Origin: Jiangella mangrovi
GTDB taxonomy: Bacteria; Actinomycetota; Actinomycetes; Jiangellales; Jiangellaceae
Assembly: GCF_014204975.1 (NCBI RefSeq)
Contig: NZ_JACHMM010000001.1
Span: 744,001 to 808,000, forward strand
Direction: 5' to 3'
Length of the DNA stretch: 64,000 bases
Shown: positions 8,008 to 16,590 of the stretch, one piece after another
How the letters are laid out: every line of letters starts with the position of its first letter
How positions within the stretch are numbered: the first letter of the stretch is position 1
Translations under genes and position numbers: made by a program
The notes under the pieces: generated by a model
Databases searched by the model: none
The model's input: the letters and a program-made list of their open reading frames with translations, nothing else
Told to the model about the DNA's origin: nothing

Positions 8008-9183
8008 GTGCACCTGCCCGACTCCTTCTACCTCGGCGCCCTGGACCGTGTGGTCGAGCGGCTCGGCGCCGGCGGCCACGACGGCCTCCTCGTCACCCAT
8101 CCCGCCGACGTCGCCTACCTCGTGGGGTTCTGCTACGCCGTCACCGAGCGACCGGTGTACCTCTGGATCGGCGCCGACCACGACCGGTTCCTCCTGGTGC
8201 CGGAGCTGGACCGCGAGTACGCCGAGCAGCAGCGCAGCCACGCCCCGGTGCAGACCTACTTCGAGTACCCCGGCGTCACCAGCCCCGAGGAGCACCTCGC
8301 CGCGCTGCTGCGCCGCCGCGGCCTGGGGTCCGCCCGCATCGCGTACACGTCGTCGGTCTCGGTCGGCACGTTCGCGAAGCTGCGCGCCGCGCTGCCGGAC
8401 GCGACCTGGGCGACCTCCGACGTGGTCGCCGGGCTGCGGCTGACCAAGGCGCCGGAGGAGATCGAGCTGCACCGGCAGGCCGCGGACATCTGCGACTCCA
8501 TGCTCGCGGCCGGACGCGCCTACATCGAGGAGGCGCTGGCAGCCGGCGGCGAGCTGCCGCGCGAGGGCGAGATCGCCCGGCACGTCATCGGCCACGGCAC
8601 CGACCTCGTCTACCAGCGCTACGACCGCGTGGTGTTCACGACGAAGCTGGCCGGCGGTCTGGTCTATGCCGGCCCGAACGCCGCCAACCCGCACGGCCTG
8701 CCCAGCAGCCGCCGTGTCCAGCGCGGCGACACGCTGATCCTGTCGCTCGGCGCCGCGGTCCTGAGCCGGTTCGTCGAGAGCGAGCGGACCTTCGTCATCG
8801 GCGAGCCGAGCGCGGACCAGCGGCGCTACTTCGAGGTCGCCCGGACCGCCCAGAACGTCGGCACCGAGGCGATGCGCGTGGGCCGCGCGTGCGCCGACGT
8901 CAACGCCGAGTGCCTCGGGGTCATCCGCGACGCCGGGCTCGGCGAGTACCTGCGCCACCGGCAGGGCCACGGCATCGGCGTGCAGAACCACGAGGCGCCG
9001 TGGGTCGAGGACGGCGACCCGACGCCGCTGGCGCCCGGCATGGTGCTGTCCAGCGAGCCGGGCGTCTACGTCCCCGGCCACGGCGGATACCGGATCTCCG
9101 ACACCGTGGTGGTGACCGACGACGGCCCCGAGCGGCTCACCACCTATCCGCGCACCCTCGAGGAGAACGTGATCGCGGCATGA
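8008..9183 (+). CDS. M24-family protein (creatinase/aminopeptidase P fold) with incomplete metal site
   Basis: A 391-residue two-domain protein: a creatinase-type N-terminal domain (about 1-150) and a pita-bread M24 domain (about 160-385). Family landmarks are present (NPHGLPSS, RQGHGIGVQNHE, LSSEPGVYV). Of the five M24 metal ligands, only His in GHGIG and Glu in SSEPG are conserved. The Asp of D-x-G is Ser (SLGA), the second Asp is Glu (ESERT), and the last Glu is Ser (RISDTVVV). Loss of the dinuclear metal site is known for creatinase, which hydrolyses a C-N bond without metal. A metal-independent C-N hydrolase is therefore as likely as an Xaa-Pro peptidase. Starts with GTG at 8008 and shares its TGA with the next ATG. 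Confidence 0.8.
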   Translation: MHLPDSFYLGALDRVVERLGAGGHDGLLVTHPADVAYLVGFCYAVTERPVYLWIGADHDRFLLVPELDREYAEQQRSHAPVQTYFEYPGVTSPEEHLAALLRRRGLGSARIAYTSSVSVGTFAKLRAALPDATWATSDVVAGLRLTKAPEEIELHRQAADICDSMLAAGRAYIEEALAAGGELPREGEIARHVIGHGTDLVYQRYDRVVFTTKLAGGLVYAGPNAANPHGLPSSRRVQRGDTLILSLGAAVLSRFVESERTFVIGEPSADQRRYFEVARTAQNVGTEAMRVGRACADVNAECLGVIRDAGLGEYLRHRQGHGIGVQNHEAPWVEDGDPTPLAPGMVLSSEPGVYVPGHGGYRISDTVVVTDDGPERLTTYPRTLEENVIAA

Positions 9184-10046
9184 CGACCTCTCGCACCCAC
9201 ACCGAGACGATCAACGGCGCGCGGATCGTCATCGAGGAGCTCGGCCCCGAGGACGCGCCGGCCATCGTGGTCCACCACGGCGCGCCCGGCCTGGGCTCGC
9301 GGGCGGAGCCGCTGCGCTCGTTCGGCCCGTTCGCCGACGCCTACCGGATCGTGACGTTCGACGCCCGCGGCTCCGGCTCGTCGTCCGACGACGGCCCGTT
9401 CAGCCACGAGCAGTGGGTCGCCGACATCGAGGCGATCCGCGGCCGCCTGGGCCTCGGCGACATCGTGATGGCCGGCGGGTCGTACGGCGGCTTCCTCGCC
9501 ATGGAGTACACACTCGCCCATCCCGAGCGGGTGCGGGCGCTGGTGCTGCGCGACACCGCGGCGGACACCTCGCACGACCACCTCGCCGTCGAGCGGGCCC
9601 GCAGCTTCGACGTCGTGCCGATCGACCCGTGGGCCATCGAGCGCATCGGCACGGGGAACTTCGCCGACAACACCGAGTTCGAGCGGTACTGGCGGGCGAT
9701 CCTGCCGCTCTACGACCACCACTACGACCCCGCCGCGGTCGAGCGGAAGGCGGCGAGCACCCAGTACCACTACGCCACCCACAACGCCGCGTTCGGCGTG
9801 AACATGCCGGCCTACGACCTCACCGGCCGGCTGCCCGAGATCGCCTGCCCGGTCCTCGTCACCGTCGGCCGGCACGACTGGCGCACCCCGGTCCCGGCGT
9901 CGGAGCTGATCGCCGAACGGGTGGCCGACGGCCGGCTCGTCGTGTTCGAGCACTCCGGCCACTCGCCGCAGCTCGAGGAGCCAGAGCTGTTCCAGGCGAC
10001 GGTGCGCCAGTTCCTCCGCGACGCCGGGGTGGACCCCCATGACTGA
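9180..10046 (+). CDS. Alpha/beta hydrolase, S33 (proline iminopeptidase-like)
   Basis: A 288-residue single-domain hydrolase. The oxyanion region is HHGAPGLGS, the nucleophile elbow AGGSYGGF, the acid DWRTP in VGRHDWRTP, and the base His in EHSGHSPQLEEP. The order and the DARGSGSS strand fit the S33 proline iminopeptidase branch. It has no signal peptide, so it acts in the cytoplasm. It is translationally coupled to the M24-like gene before it (ATGA) and overlaps the ATPase gene after it by 8 nt. It could release an N-terminal residue or hydrolyse an amide of the imported compound; the substrate is not known. Confidence 0.8.
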   Translation: MTTSRTHTETINGARIVIEELGPEDAPAIVVHHGAPGLGSRAEPLRSFGPFADAYRIVTFDARGSGSSSDDGPFSHEQWVADIEAIRGRLGLGDIVMAGGSYGGFLAMEYTLAHPERVRALVLRDTAADTSHDHLAVERARSFDVVPIDPWAIERIGTGNFADNTEFERYWRAILPLYDHHYDPAAVERKAASTQYHYATHNAAFGVNMPAYDLTGRLPEIACPVLVTVGRHDWRTPVPASELIAERVADGRLVVFEHSGHSPQLEEPELFQATVRQFLRDAGVDPHD

Positions 10047-11049
10047 GCCGGTGCTGAGCGTGCGCGACCTGAGCGTGGAGTTCGACACCCGCGACGGGGT
10101 GCGCCCCGTGGTGCAGGACGTCAGCCTCGACGTGCACGCCGGCCGGACGCTGGCCGTGCTGGGCGAGTCCGGGTCTGGCAAGTCGGTGACGGCCCGGTCG
10201 GTCATGGGGCTCATCGACCCGCCCGGCCGGGTCACGGGCGGCCAGGTGTTGTTCGAGGGCACGGACCTGCTGCAGACGTCGGCCGAGGAGCGGCGGCGCA
10301 TCAGCGGCGAGCGCATCGCGATCGTGTTCCAGGACGCGCTCTCGGCCCTCAACCCGGTCTTCTCCGTGGGCGAGCAGATCGCCGAGCTGCTGCGCACCCG
10401 GCGGGGCCTGCGCCGGCGTGAGGCCGCAGCGCGCGCCGTCGACCTCATGGCGCGCGTGCGGATCCCGGCGGCGCAGCGGCGGGCGAAGGAGTACCCGCAC
10501 CAGTTCTCCGGCGGGATGCGCCAGCGCGCGATGATCGCCATGGCACTCGCGCTCGACCCGACGGTGCTCATCGCCGACGAGCCGACCACCGCCCTCGACG
10601 TGACGGTCCAGGCCCAGATCATGGACCTGCTGCTGGACCTGCAGGCCGAGTCCGGCATGGGGATGATCCTCATCACCCACGATCTCGGCGTGGTCGCCGA
10701 GACCGCGGACACGCTGGCGGTCATGTACGCCGGGCGGGTCGTGGAGCGCGGCCGCGTCGATGACGTGTTCGCCCGGCCCGCCCATCCGTACACCAGGGGC
10801 CTGCTGCACTCGATCCCCCGCGTGGACAGCGAGGACGAGGCGCTGTGGGCGATCCCGGGCTCGCCGCCCACGGTGCTCAGCCGGGTGGCCGGCTGCGCGT
10901 TCGCCCCGCGCTGCGACGTCGCTATCGACCTGTGCCGCACGTCGCGGCCCGAGCTGGTGTCACCCTCGCCGGGCGGGGCGTCGGGCAGCTCGGTCGCCCG
11001 CGGCAGCGCGTGCCACCGTCGTGAGGAGGTCCTCCATGGCCGTGTCTGA
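10039..11049 (+). CDS. Peptide ABC transporter ATPase, DppD type
   Basis: A 336-residue ATPase. Walker A is GESGSGKS, the signature FSGGMRQR, Walker B VLIADEPTTALD and the switch His lies in ILITHDLG. The C-terminal oligopeptide-transporter extension (GCAFAPRCDVAIDLC) carries conserved Cys residues that in DppD/OppD-type subunits can hold an iron-sulfur cluster. It pairs with the ATPase that starts inside its 3' end. Confidence 0.93.
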   Translation: MTEPVLSVRDLSVEFDTRDGVRPVVQDVSLDVHAGRTLAVLGESGSGKSVTARSVMGLIDPPGRVTGGQVLFEGTDLLQTSAEERRRISGERIAIVFQDALSALNPVFSVGEQIAELLRTRRGLRRREAAARAVDLMARVRIPAAQRRAKEYPHQFSGGMRQRAMIAMALALDPTVLIADEPTTALDVTVQAQIMDLLLDLQAESGMGMILITHDLGVVAETADTLAVMYAGRVVERGRVDDVFARPAHPYTRGLLHSIPRVDSEDEALWAIPGSPPTVLSRVAGCAFAPRCDVAIDLCRTSRPELVSPSPGGASGSSVARGSACHRREEVLHGRV

Positions 11050-12052
11050 CCCCGTGCTGTCGGTCGAGAACCTGACCCGGCACTTCGCCGGACGCCGCGC
11101 CGTCCTGCCCGGGCGGCACACACCGGTCGTCCGTGCCGTCGACGGCGTCAGCTTCCAGCTGCATCCCGGCGAGACGCTCGGCATCGTGGGCGAGTCCGGC
11201 TGCGGCAAGTCCACCCTGGCCCGCATGATCGTGGGCCTCGAGACGCCGACCTCCGGCGTGGTCCGGTTCCGCGGCGAGGACGTGCACACCGCGCGCGGAC
11301 GCCGGGCCCGCGAGCTGCGCCGGCGCGTGCAGATCGTGCTGCAGGACCCGTACACGTCGCTCAACCCGCGCCGGACCGTGCGCGAGCTGCTGCGTCAGCC
11401 GTTCGAGATCCACCGCGACCTGCTGCCGCGCCGGCAGCAGAGCGCCCGGATCGGCGAGCTCATGGAGCTGGTGGGCCTCGACCCGGACCACCTCGACCGC
11501 TACCCGTTCCAGTTCTCCGGCGGGCAGCGCCAGCGCATCGGCATCGCCCGGGCCCTGGCCCTGGCGCCGGACGTGGTGGTCTGCGACGAGCCGGTCTCAG
11601 CACTCGACGTGTCCATCCAGGCGCAGGTGGTCAACCTGTTCCAGCGCCTGCAGCGCGAGCTCGGCCTGGCCTACGTGTTCATCGCCCACGACCTGTCGGT
11701 GGTCCGGCACATCTCCGACCGGGTCGGCGTGATGTACCTGGGCAAGCTGGCCGAGCTGGGCGCCCGCCGCGACGTCTACGACCGCCCGCGGCACCCGTAC
11801 ACGTCGGCGCTGCTGTCCGCGGTGCCGGTGCCGGACCCCCAGCTGCGCGGCCGGCGGACCCGGCGGCTGCTCGAGGGCGACCCGCCGAGCCCCGTCGACC
11901 CGCCGTCCGGCTGCCGGTTCCGGACCCGGTGCTGGAAGGCGACCGAGGAGTGCGCGACGGTCGAGCCGCTGCTCGCCGCCGACGACCGGCACCGGCAGGC
12001 CTTCGCCTGCCACCACCCGATGCCCGTGCAGGCCGATCCCGCCACCGCATGA
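11036..12052 (+). CDS. Peptide ABC transporter ATPase, DppF type
   Basis: A 338-residue ATPase. Walker A is GESGCGKS, the signature FSGGQRQR, Walker B VVVCDEPVSALD, the switch FIAHDLSV. The C-terminal oligo_HPY extension contains GCRFRTRCWKATEEC. The ATG at 11036 overlaps the DppD-type gene by 14 nt and is preceded by a GAGGAGG. With it the importer is complete: one binding protein, two permeases, two ATPases. Confidence 0.93.
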   Translation: MAVSDPVLSVENLTRHFAGRRAVLPGRHTPVVRAVDGVSFQLHPGETLGIVGESGCGKSTLARMIVGLETPTSGVVRFRGEDVHTARGRRARELRRRVQIVLQDPYTSLNPRRTVRELLRQPFEIHRDLLPRRQQSARIGELMELVGLDPDHLDRYPFQFSGGQRQRIGIARALALAPDVVVCDEPVSALDVSIQAQVVNLFQRLQRELGLAYVFIAHDLSVVRHISDRVGVMYLGKLAELGARRDVYDRPRHPYTSALLSAVPVPDPQLRGRRTRRLLEGDPPSPVDPPSGCRFRTRCWKATEECATVEPLLAADDRHRQAFACHHPMPVQADPATA

Positions 12053-12066
12053 CCACGAGGAGCACA

Positions 12067-13293
12067 GTGACCGACACGTCCCCCGCCGCCGCATACGACG
12101 GCTACCGCGCCTACTCCTACCTGAAGGCCGGCACCGACTACCAGGAGTTCGCGCTCGCGGCCGAGGTCGGCCGCGTCCCGGCGTACGACGGCGGGCTGGG
12201 ACCGGAGGAGCGGGCTCGGGTCGCCCGGCTGCTCGAGGAGAACATCGTCATCTCGCTGCACGAGCACGCCGTCGTGCTGCCGGAGGACCCGGAGCAGATC
12301 CGCCGCTACAATCGCACCGGCCGGCAGCGCACCGCGTACGAGGGCCTCGCCCACTCCGGGCTGACCGCCGTCGTCGACAACTTCATGGCCGGCGCGTCCT
12401 GCGTCACCAGCCAGCACGGCTGGAAGTGGGACGACATGATCTACGCCCTCGGCTTCCGGCTGGCCGACCTCGCCAAGCAGGACTTCGTCGTCCACGCCAC
12501 CACCGTGCAGGACATCCGCGACGCGAAGGCCGCGGGGCGGATCGCGCTGATCGCCGGGCTCGAGTGCGCGACGATGATCGAGAACGAGCTGGACCGCATC
12601 GACATGCTCTACGGGTTCGGCGTGCGCCAGATGGGCATCGCCTACTCGCAGGCCAACATGCTCGGCTCCGGCCTGTCCGAGCGCTCCGACGCCGGCCTGA
12701 CCCACTTCGGCCGCCGCGCGGTCGAGCGGATGAACAAGCTCGGCATGGCCATCGACATCTCGCACTGCGGCGACCGCACCGGCCTCGAGGTCATCGAGGA
12801 GTCGTCGGTCCCGGTGATGATCACCCACGCCGGCGCCCGCGCCGTCTGGCCCATCGCGCGGCTCAAGACCGACGAGGTCATCAAGGCGTGCGCCGAACGC
12901 GGCGGGGTCATCGGCATCGAGGCGGCGCCGCACACGACGCTGTCCGAGGCGCACCCGCACCACTCGCTGGAGTCCTTCATGGACCACTTCCAGTACTGCG
13001 TCGACCTGGTCGGCGTCGACCACGTGACGTTCGGCCCGGACACCATGTTCGGTGACCACGTCGCCGTGCACCGGACCTACGCCGGCAACTACGCCCACAA
13101 GGACGAGGGCCGGCTCGAGCACCCTCTGGTGGAGTACGTCGACGGGGTGGAGAATCCGGGCGAAAGCTTCCACAACATCACCGGCTGGCTGGTCCGGCAC
13201 GGATATTCTGATGCGGACATCGCGAAGGTGCTCGGCGGCAACACGCTGCGGGTGCTGGAGGCGGTGTGGCGGTCCGGCGATGATGAGCGATGA
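12067..13293 (+). CDS. Peptidase M19 (membrane dipeptidase-like) paralog 2
   Basis: A 408-residue paralog of the gene at 3263. Whole blocks are identical or nearly so (GWKWDD, TMIENELDR, VRQMGIAYS, RAVERMNKLG, MDHFQYCVDLVG). The same metal positions are present: SLHEH, the Glu in AGLECATMIENE, DISHCGD, ITHAGAR and FGPDTMF. Start: GAGGAG at 12057-12062 lies four bases before a GTG at 12067. An in-frame ATG at 12049 overlaps the DppF-type stop and is the alternative. Having two copies at the two ends of one transporter operon suggests two related substrates or a heteromeric enzyme. No signal peptide. Confidence 0.85.
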   Translation: MTDTSPAAAYDGYRAYSYLKAGTDYQEFALAAEVGRVPAYDGGLGPEERARVARLLEENIVISLHEHAVVLPEDPEQIRRYNRTGRQRTAYEGLAHSGLTAVVDNFMAGASCVTSQHGWKWDDMIYALGFRLADLAKQDFVVHATTVQDIRDAKAAGRIALIAGLECATMIENELDRIDMLYGFGVRQMGIAYSQANMLGSGLSERSDAGLTHFGRRAVERMNKLGMAIDISHCGDRTGLEVIEESSVPVMITHAGARAVWPIARLKTDEVIKACAERGGVIGIEAAPHTTLSEAHPHHSLESFMDHFQYCVDLVGVDHVTFGPDTMFGDHVAVHRTYAGNYAHKDEGRLEHPLVEYVDGVENPGESFHNITGWLVRHGYSDADIAKVLGGNTLRVLEAVWRSGDDER

Positions 13294-13318
13294 CCTCGCA
13301 CAAGGGCGGTAGTCGAGC

Positions 13319-14038
13319 ATGAGGCGGGACTCCGCGGCGCAGAGCGCCCTGTTGCGGTTGCGTCACCTCATCGCGTCCGAGTTCTCGCCGGGCGACCGGC
13401 TGCCGCCGGAGAAGGACCTCGCCGAGGCGCTGGACGTCTCGCGGACGACGGTGCGCGAGGCGCTGGTGGTCCTCGCCGCCGAGGACATCGTCACCCGGCA
13501 GTGGGGGTCCGGGACGTTCGTGAACGCGCCGCCCAAGGTGGCGTCGCTGAACATGTCGACCATCGAGTCCTACCGCGACCGCGTGGCCACCGGCGGCCGG
13601 GCCGTCACTCTCCTCGAGGCGTCCTGCGACCTGGTGACGCCGCCGGCGGGCGCGGCCCTGGCGCTGCAGCTCGAGGGCGGCGCCAAGGCCTGGCACATCC
13701 GCCGGCTGTTCGCGGTCGACGGCTCGCCGTCGGCACTGATGAGCGAGGTCGTGCCCGCCCAGCTGTTCGGCCGGCCCATCGACCCCAGCCCCATGCTGCG
13801 CATCGAGACCTCGCTGTACGACCTGCTGAACCAGCACGCGCCGGGCTCGGCCGTGCACGCCTCGACGGAGCTCGAGGCGGTGTGCGTCCACGGCCCCGAC
13901 GCCCGCGCTCTGGACCTCACCGACGGCGCGCCCGTGCTGCAGGCGACCCAGACCACGTTCGAGCGCCGCGGCCAGCCCGTGGCGCACGGCGTGTCCCTGC
14001 AGCGCACCGATCTGGTCCGCATGCGCATCACCCGCTGA
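13319..14038 (+). CDS. GntR-family regulator, HutC/UTRA subfamily
   Basis: A 239-residue repressor-type protein. The winged helix-turn-helix is at about 10-68 (LPPEKDLAEALDVSRTTVREAL, then the wing QWGSGTFV). The C-terminal UTRA-like ligand domain (about 90-238) includes WHIRRLFAVDGSPSALMSE and the final HGVSLQRTD. UTRA domains bind small metabolites. It sits 25 nt after the second M19 gene as the last member of the importer operon, and the GGT-N-ACC palindromes at 3203-3248 are the likely target. The assignment as the operon's own regulator is inference from position and operator type. Confidence 0.88.
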   Translation: MRRDSAAQSALLRLRHLIASEFSPGDRLPPEKDLAEALDVSRTTVREALVVLAAEDIVTRQWGSGTFVNAPPKVASLNMSTIESYRDRVATGGRAVTLLEASCDLVTPPAGAALALQLEGGAKAWHIRRLFAVDGSPSALMSEVVPAQLFGRPIDPSPMLRIETSLYDLLNQHAPGSAVHASTELEAVCVHGPDARALDLTDGAPVLQATQTTFERRGQPVAHGVSLQRTDLVRMRITR

Positions 14039-14118
14039 GCACTTTCCCGCGTTGACGGGCGCGCGGGCCGCCGCTCCACTACGCTCATGCCGCCAATCAC
14101 GGCGTGGGGAGGAGCATC

Positions 14119-15000
14119 GTGGCGCAGCGGAGCAGGAAGAAGAAGGAAGTCGTCCGGGTCGAGTCGGCTCCCGAGGCCGCGACCGGCCGGTCGTCCGGCG
14201 GCGGGTCCGGCGCCGGGTCCGACCTACCCGACGAGCCCACCTGGACACCGACCCCTGAGGCGAAGAAGCAGGCCACGCGTCTGCGGTTGTTCACCGCGGG
14301 GCTGTGGGCGCTCGCCATCGCCGGCGAGGCGTTCGCGATCTTCTGGGTGCTCCAGCAGGACCCGGTGAACATGGTCCTGCTCATCATCATGATCGTCGTC
14401 ATCGGCGCGCTCGCCATCGGCGGCTCGCTGCTGTGGAAGAAGGCCAACCGGCTCGACCCCGCGTCCAGGAAGGACACGGTCCGGTTCTTCGTCCAGAACC
14501 AGCTCGGCGCGATCATCACCGTCATCGCGTTCCTGCCGCTGATCGTCCTGATCTTCACCAACAAGGACATGGACGGCAAGCAGAAGGGCATCGCCGGCGG
14601 CATCGCCATCGTCGTCCTCGGCATCGCGGGCTTCATCGGCGCCGACCTCGACGCACCGTCGACGGAGCAGTACGCCGAGGAGACGAACATCGTCGAGCAG
14701 CTGACCGGCGAGAACCTCGTCTACTGGACCCGGTCCGGCTCGGTCTTCCACGTCTGCGCCGAGGTGCCCGACGTCAACCGCGAGTCCCAGGACGGGCGCA
14801 TCTACGAGGGCACCGTCGCCGACGCCCACGCCGACGGCAAGGACCGCCTCGTGAGCTACTGGCAGCGCGAGGCGATCAACTACTGCGGCTACACCCAGGA
14901 GCAGGTCGACGCCGTCGAGGCCGGCTCCCCCGCCGAGGACGGGGACGCCACCCCGGCGTCCGGCGAGACCGCCCCTGCGGGCGCCACGGCCACGCCGTAG
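14119..15000 (+). CDS. Membrane protein of unknown function (four predicted helices)
   Basis: A 293-residue actinobacterial membrane protein not assigned to a characterised family. A basic N-terminus (AQRSRKKKEVV), a Ser/Gly/acidic linker, then four hydrophobic segments at roughly 55-75, 80-100, 125-145 and 155-170. A soluble domain follows (about 175-265) with three Cys in VFHVCAEVPD and NYCGYTQ, and a Pro/Ala/acidic tail. The GTG at 14119 is chosen because GGGGAGGAG lies just upstream; a GTG at 14104 would place that site inside the gene. It stands alone between the importer operon and the convergent catabolic operon. Confidence 0.7.
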   Translation: MAQRSRKKKEVVRVESAPEAATGRSSGGGSGAGSDLPDEPTWTPTPEAKKQATRLRLFTAGLWALAIAGEAFAIFWVLQQDPVNMVLLIIMIVVIGALAIGGSLLWKKANRLDPASRKDTVRFFVQNQLGAIITVIAFLPLIVLIFTNKDMDGKQKGIAGGIAIVVLGIAGFIGADLDAPSTEQYAEETNIVEQLTGENLVYWTRSGSVFHVCAEVPDVNRESQDGRIYEGTVADAHADGKDRLVSYWQREAINYCGYTQEQVDAVEAGSPAEDGDATPASGETAPAGATATP

Positions 15001-15001
15001 C

Positions 15002-15018
15002 GCCCGCGGGGCGCGGGC
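15002..15018. terminator. GC hairpin between convergent genes
   Basis: GCCCGCG-GGG-CGCGGGC forms a perfect 7-bp stem with a 3-nt loop in the 22 nt between the membrane protein (+) and the binding-protein gene (-). There is no U tract. In a high-GC actinobacterium such a hairpin between convergent stops is a plausible bidirectional terminator. Confidence 0.45.
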
Positions 15019-15022
15019 CCCG

Positions 15023-16186
15023 TCAGCGGCCGCCGATGAGCTCGGTGACCTGCTCGATCACGACCTTGCGATCGGTGACGTAGTAGTCCTCGCTGAGGCC
15101 GTCGTTGAGGTAGTCGACGCCCTCCTGCGGCACCGTGTAGTCGGGCAGCTTCGACTTGTCGGTGTCGAGGCGGTTGCTCGACTCGAGCATGACGTCCTGG
15201 TAGGTCTGCTGGCCGTTCTTGCTCGCGTACCAGTTGAGGAAGACCTGCGCGGCGGCCGGGTGCGGCGCGCCCTTGGCCTGGCGCACCACGCCGAAGCCGG
15301 GGGTCAGGTAGCCGGGCATCGGCTCGGGCAGGACGACCTCGAGGTTGATGCCCTCGGCCACGAACTTCTCGATCTGCTGCTGGATCAGCGCCAGCGCGAT
15401 CGGCTGGTCGCCGCGCGCCACCGCCTGGGCGAGCTGGTCGTTGTCGGCGACGAACGTGACGTCCTGCTCGGTGAAGAGCTGCTCGAGGTACGGGTAGTCC
15501 AGCGCCAGGGCCATGGCGCCGACGGCACCCTGACCCGGGCCGTTGCTGCGCGGGTCGTAGGCGATGATCTTGCCCTTGTACTCGGGGTCGAGCAGGTCGT
15601 CCCAGGTCTCGATGGCCGACGCGTCGACCATGTCGCCGTTCACCGTGACGTAGCCGAACACGTAGGTCGTGCCCTGGAACAGGTACTGCCCGGCGTTGTC
15701 GTACCAGTGCCAGGTGCCCTCGCGCCAGTTCGGCCCTTCCTGCACCGACGGCAGGATGAGCTGCGGCTTGATCGGCTCGAGCAGGCCGTCCGGCAGCAGG
15801 GTCTCGAGCTCGTTGCCGCCGCCGAAGAGCAGGTCGATCGACGCGTGCCCGGCGCGGACCTCGGTCTCGAACCGCGAGGAGAGGTCGCTGCCGCTGCCGC
15901 CGACCCACTCGAGGTCGATGCCGGTGTCGGCCTTGAACGCCTCGGTCATCGCGTCGGCGAGCGGCGCGGGGCCGGCGACGACGACCGTGCCCTCCTCGCG
16001 CGCCTCCTCCATGACGGCGTCCCACTCGGCGTCGGCGCCCTCCAGCCACTCGGCGGTGGCCTCGTCGGGCGTGGACTCGCTGGCGGTGGAACCGTCGTCT
16101 CCGGAGGAGCAGCTGGCGGCGACCACGCCGGCAGCCAGGACGGCCGCGACGGCGGCCAGCCCTCGTCTTCTGATGGAACCCTTCAT
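15023..16186 (-). CDS. Extracellular solute-binding lipoprotein (family 1, FbpA/PotD-like)
   Basis: A 387-residue binding protein, last gene of the 18-kb catabolic operon. The signal peptide ends in a lipobox at AASC with Cys26 as the lipidation site, then an acidic linker. The core has the periplasmic-binding-protein type 2 look of the iron(III)/spermidine/phosphonate group (TVVVAGPAPLADAMTEAF, WDDLLDPEYKGKI, NGPGQGAVGAMAL). A strong GGAGGT precedes the ATG at 16186. The matching permease and ATPase are the third and fourth genes of the same operon, 12 kb upstream. The ligand is probably the operon's substrate rather than iron, since no other iron-uptake gene is present. Confidence 0.85.
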   Translation of the reverse strand: MKGSIRRRGLAAVAAVLAAGVVAASCSSGDDGSTASESTPDEATAEWLEGADAEWDAVMEEAREEGTVVVAGPAPLADAMTEAFKADTGIDLEWVGGSGSDLSSRFETEVRAGHASIDLLFGGGNELETLLPDGLLEPIKPQLILPSVQEGPNWREGTWHWYDNAGQYLFQGTTYVFGYVTVNGDMVDASAIETWDDLLDPEYKGKIIAYDPRSNGPGQGAVGAMALALDYPYLEQLFTEQDVTFVADNDQLAQAVARGDQPIALALIQQQIEKFVAEGINLEVVLPEPMPGYLTPGFGVVRQAKGAPHPAAAQVFLNWYASKNGQQTYQDVMLESSNRLDTDKSKLPDYTVPQEGVDYLNDGLSEDYYVTDRKVVIEQVTELIGGR

Positions 16187-16239
16187 GATCGTGACCTCCT
16201 GTGGACCGATCGGGTTGTGGGTTGGCTGTGCTGACGTAC

Positions 16240-16578
16240 TCAGGGCGCTCCGAAACCGGACACCAGCGGGGTGTCCACGCCCAGGGGGCCGACGGCGGCG
16301 GCGGAGCCGGGCGTCCCCACCGGCTCGCTCCGCCCGGGCAGCGCCTCGGTGAAGAACCGGGCGTTGTCCTCGACGAACTCCCGCTGCTCGGCGGCGATGC
16401 GACGGTCGGCGGCGATGGCCTCCTCGGGGCACACCGGCTCGCAGGCGCCGCAGTCGATGCACTCGACGGGGTTGATGTAGAGCTTGCGAGCACCCTCGTA
16501 GATGCAGTCGATGGGGCATTCCTGCAGGCAGGAGCGGTCCATGACGTCGATGCACGAGGAACCGATGACGTAGGCCAT
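16240..16578 (-). CDS. 7Fe ferredoxin (3Fe-4S/4Fe-4S)
   Basis: A 112-residue ferredoxin of the actinobacterial FdxA type. Cysteines at 9, 17, 21, 25 and at 40, 43, 46, 50 (C-x2-C-x2-C-x3-CP) give the two-cluster pattern. A C-terminal tail of about 60 residues is usual for this group. It lies directly after the ferredoxin reductase gene and should pass electrons to the Rieske oxygenase in this operon. That pairing is inferred from gene order. Most Rieske oxygenases use a [2Fe-2S] ferredoxin, so a 7Fe partner would be less common. Confidence 0.88.
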   Translation of the reverse strand: MAYVIGSSCIDVMDRSCLQECPIDCIYEGARKLYINPVECIDCGACEPVCPEEAIAADRRIAAEQREFVEDNARFFTEALPGRSEPVGTPGSAAAVGPLGVDTPLVSGFGAP

Positions 16579-16590
16579 GGCGTGCCTCCC

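Noticed and set aside
14046..14067. CCCGCG...CGCGGG dyad after the GntR/UTRA gene as a terminator
   Set aside because: Only six pairs with a ten-base loop and no U tract; such dyads are common by chance at this GC content.
15023..16186. Calling the binding protein an iron(III) importer
   Set aside because: Family resemblance alone does not fix the ligand; every neighbour is catabolic and no siderophore or iron gene is present.
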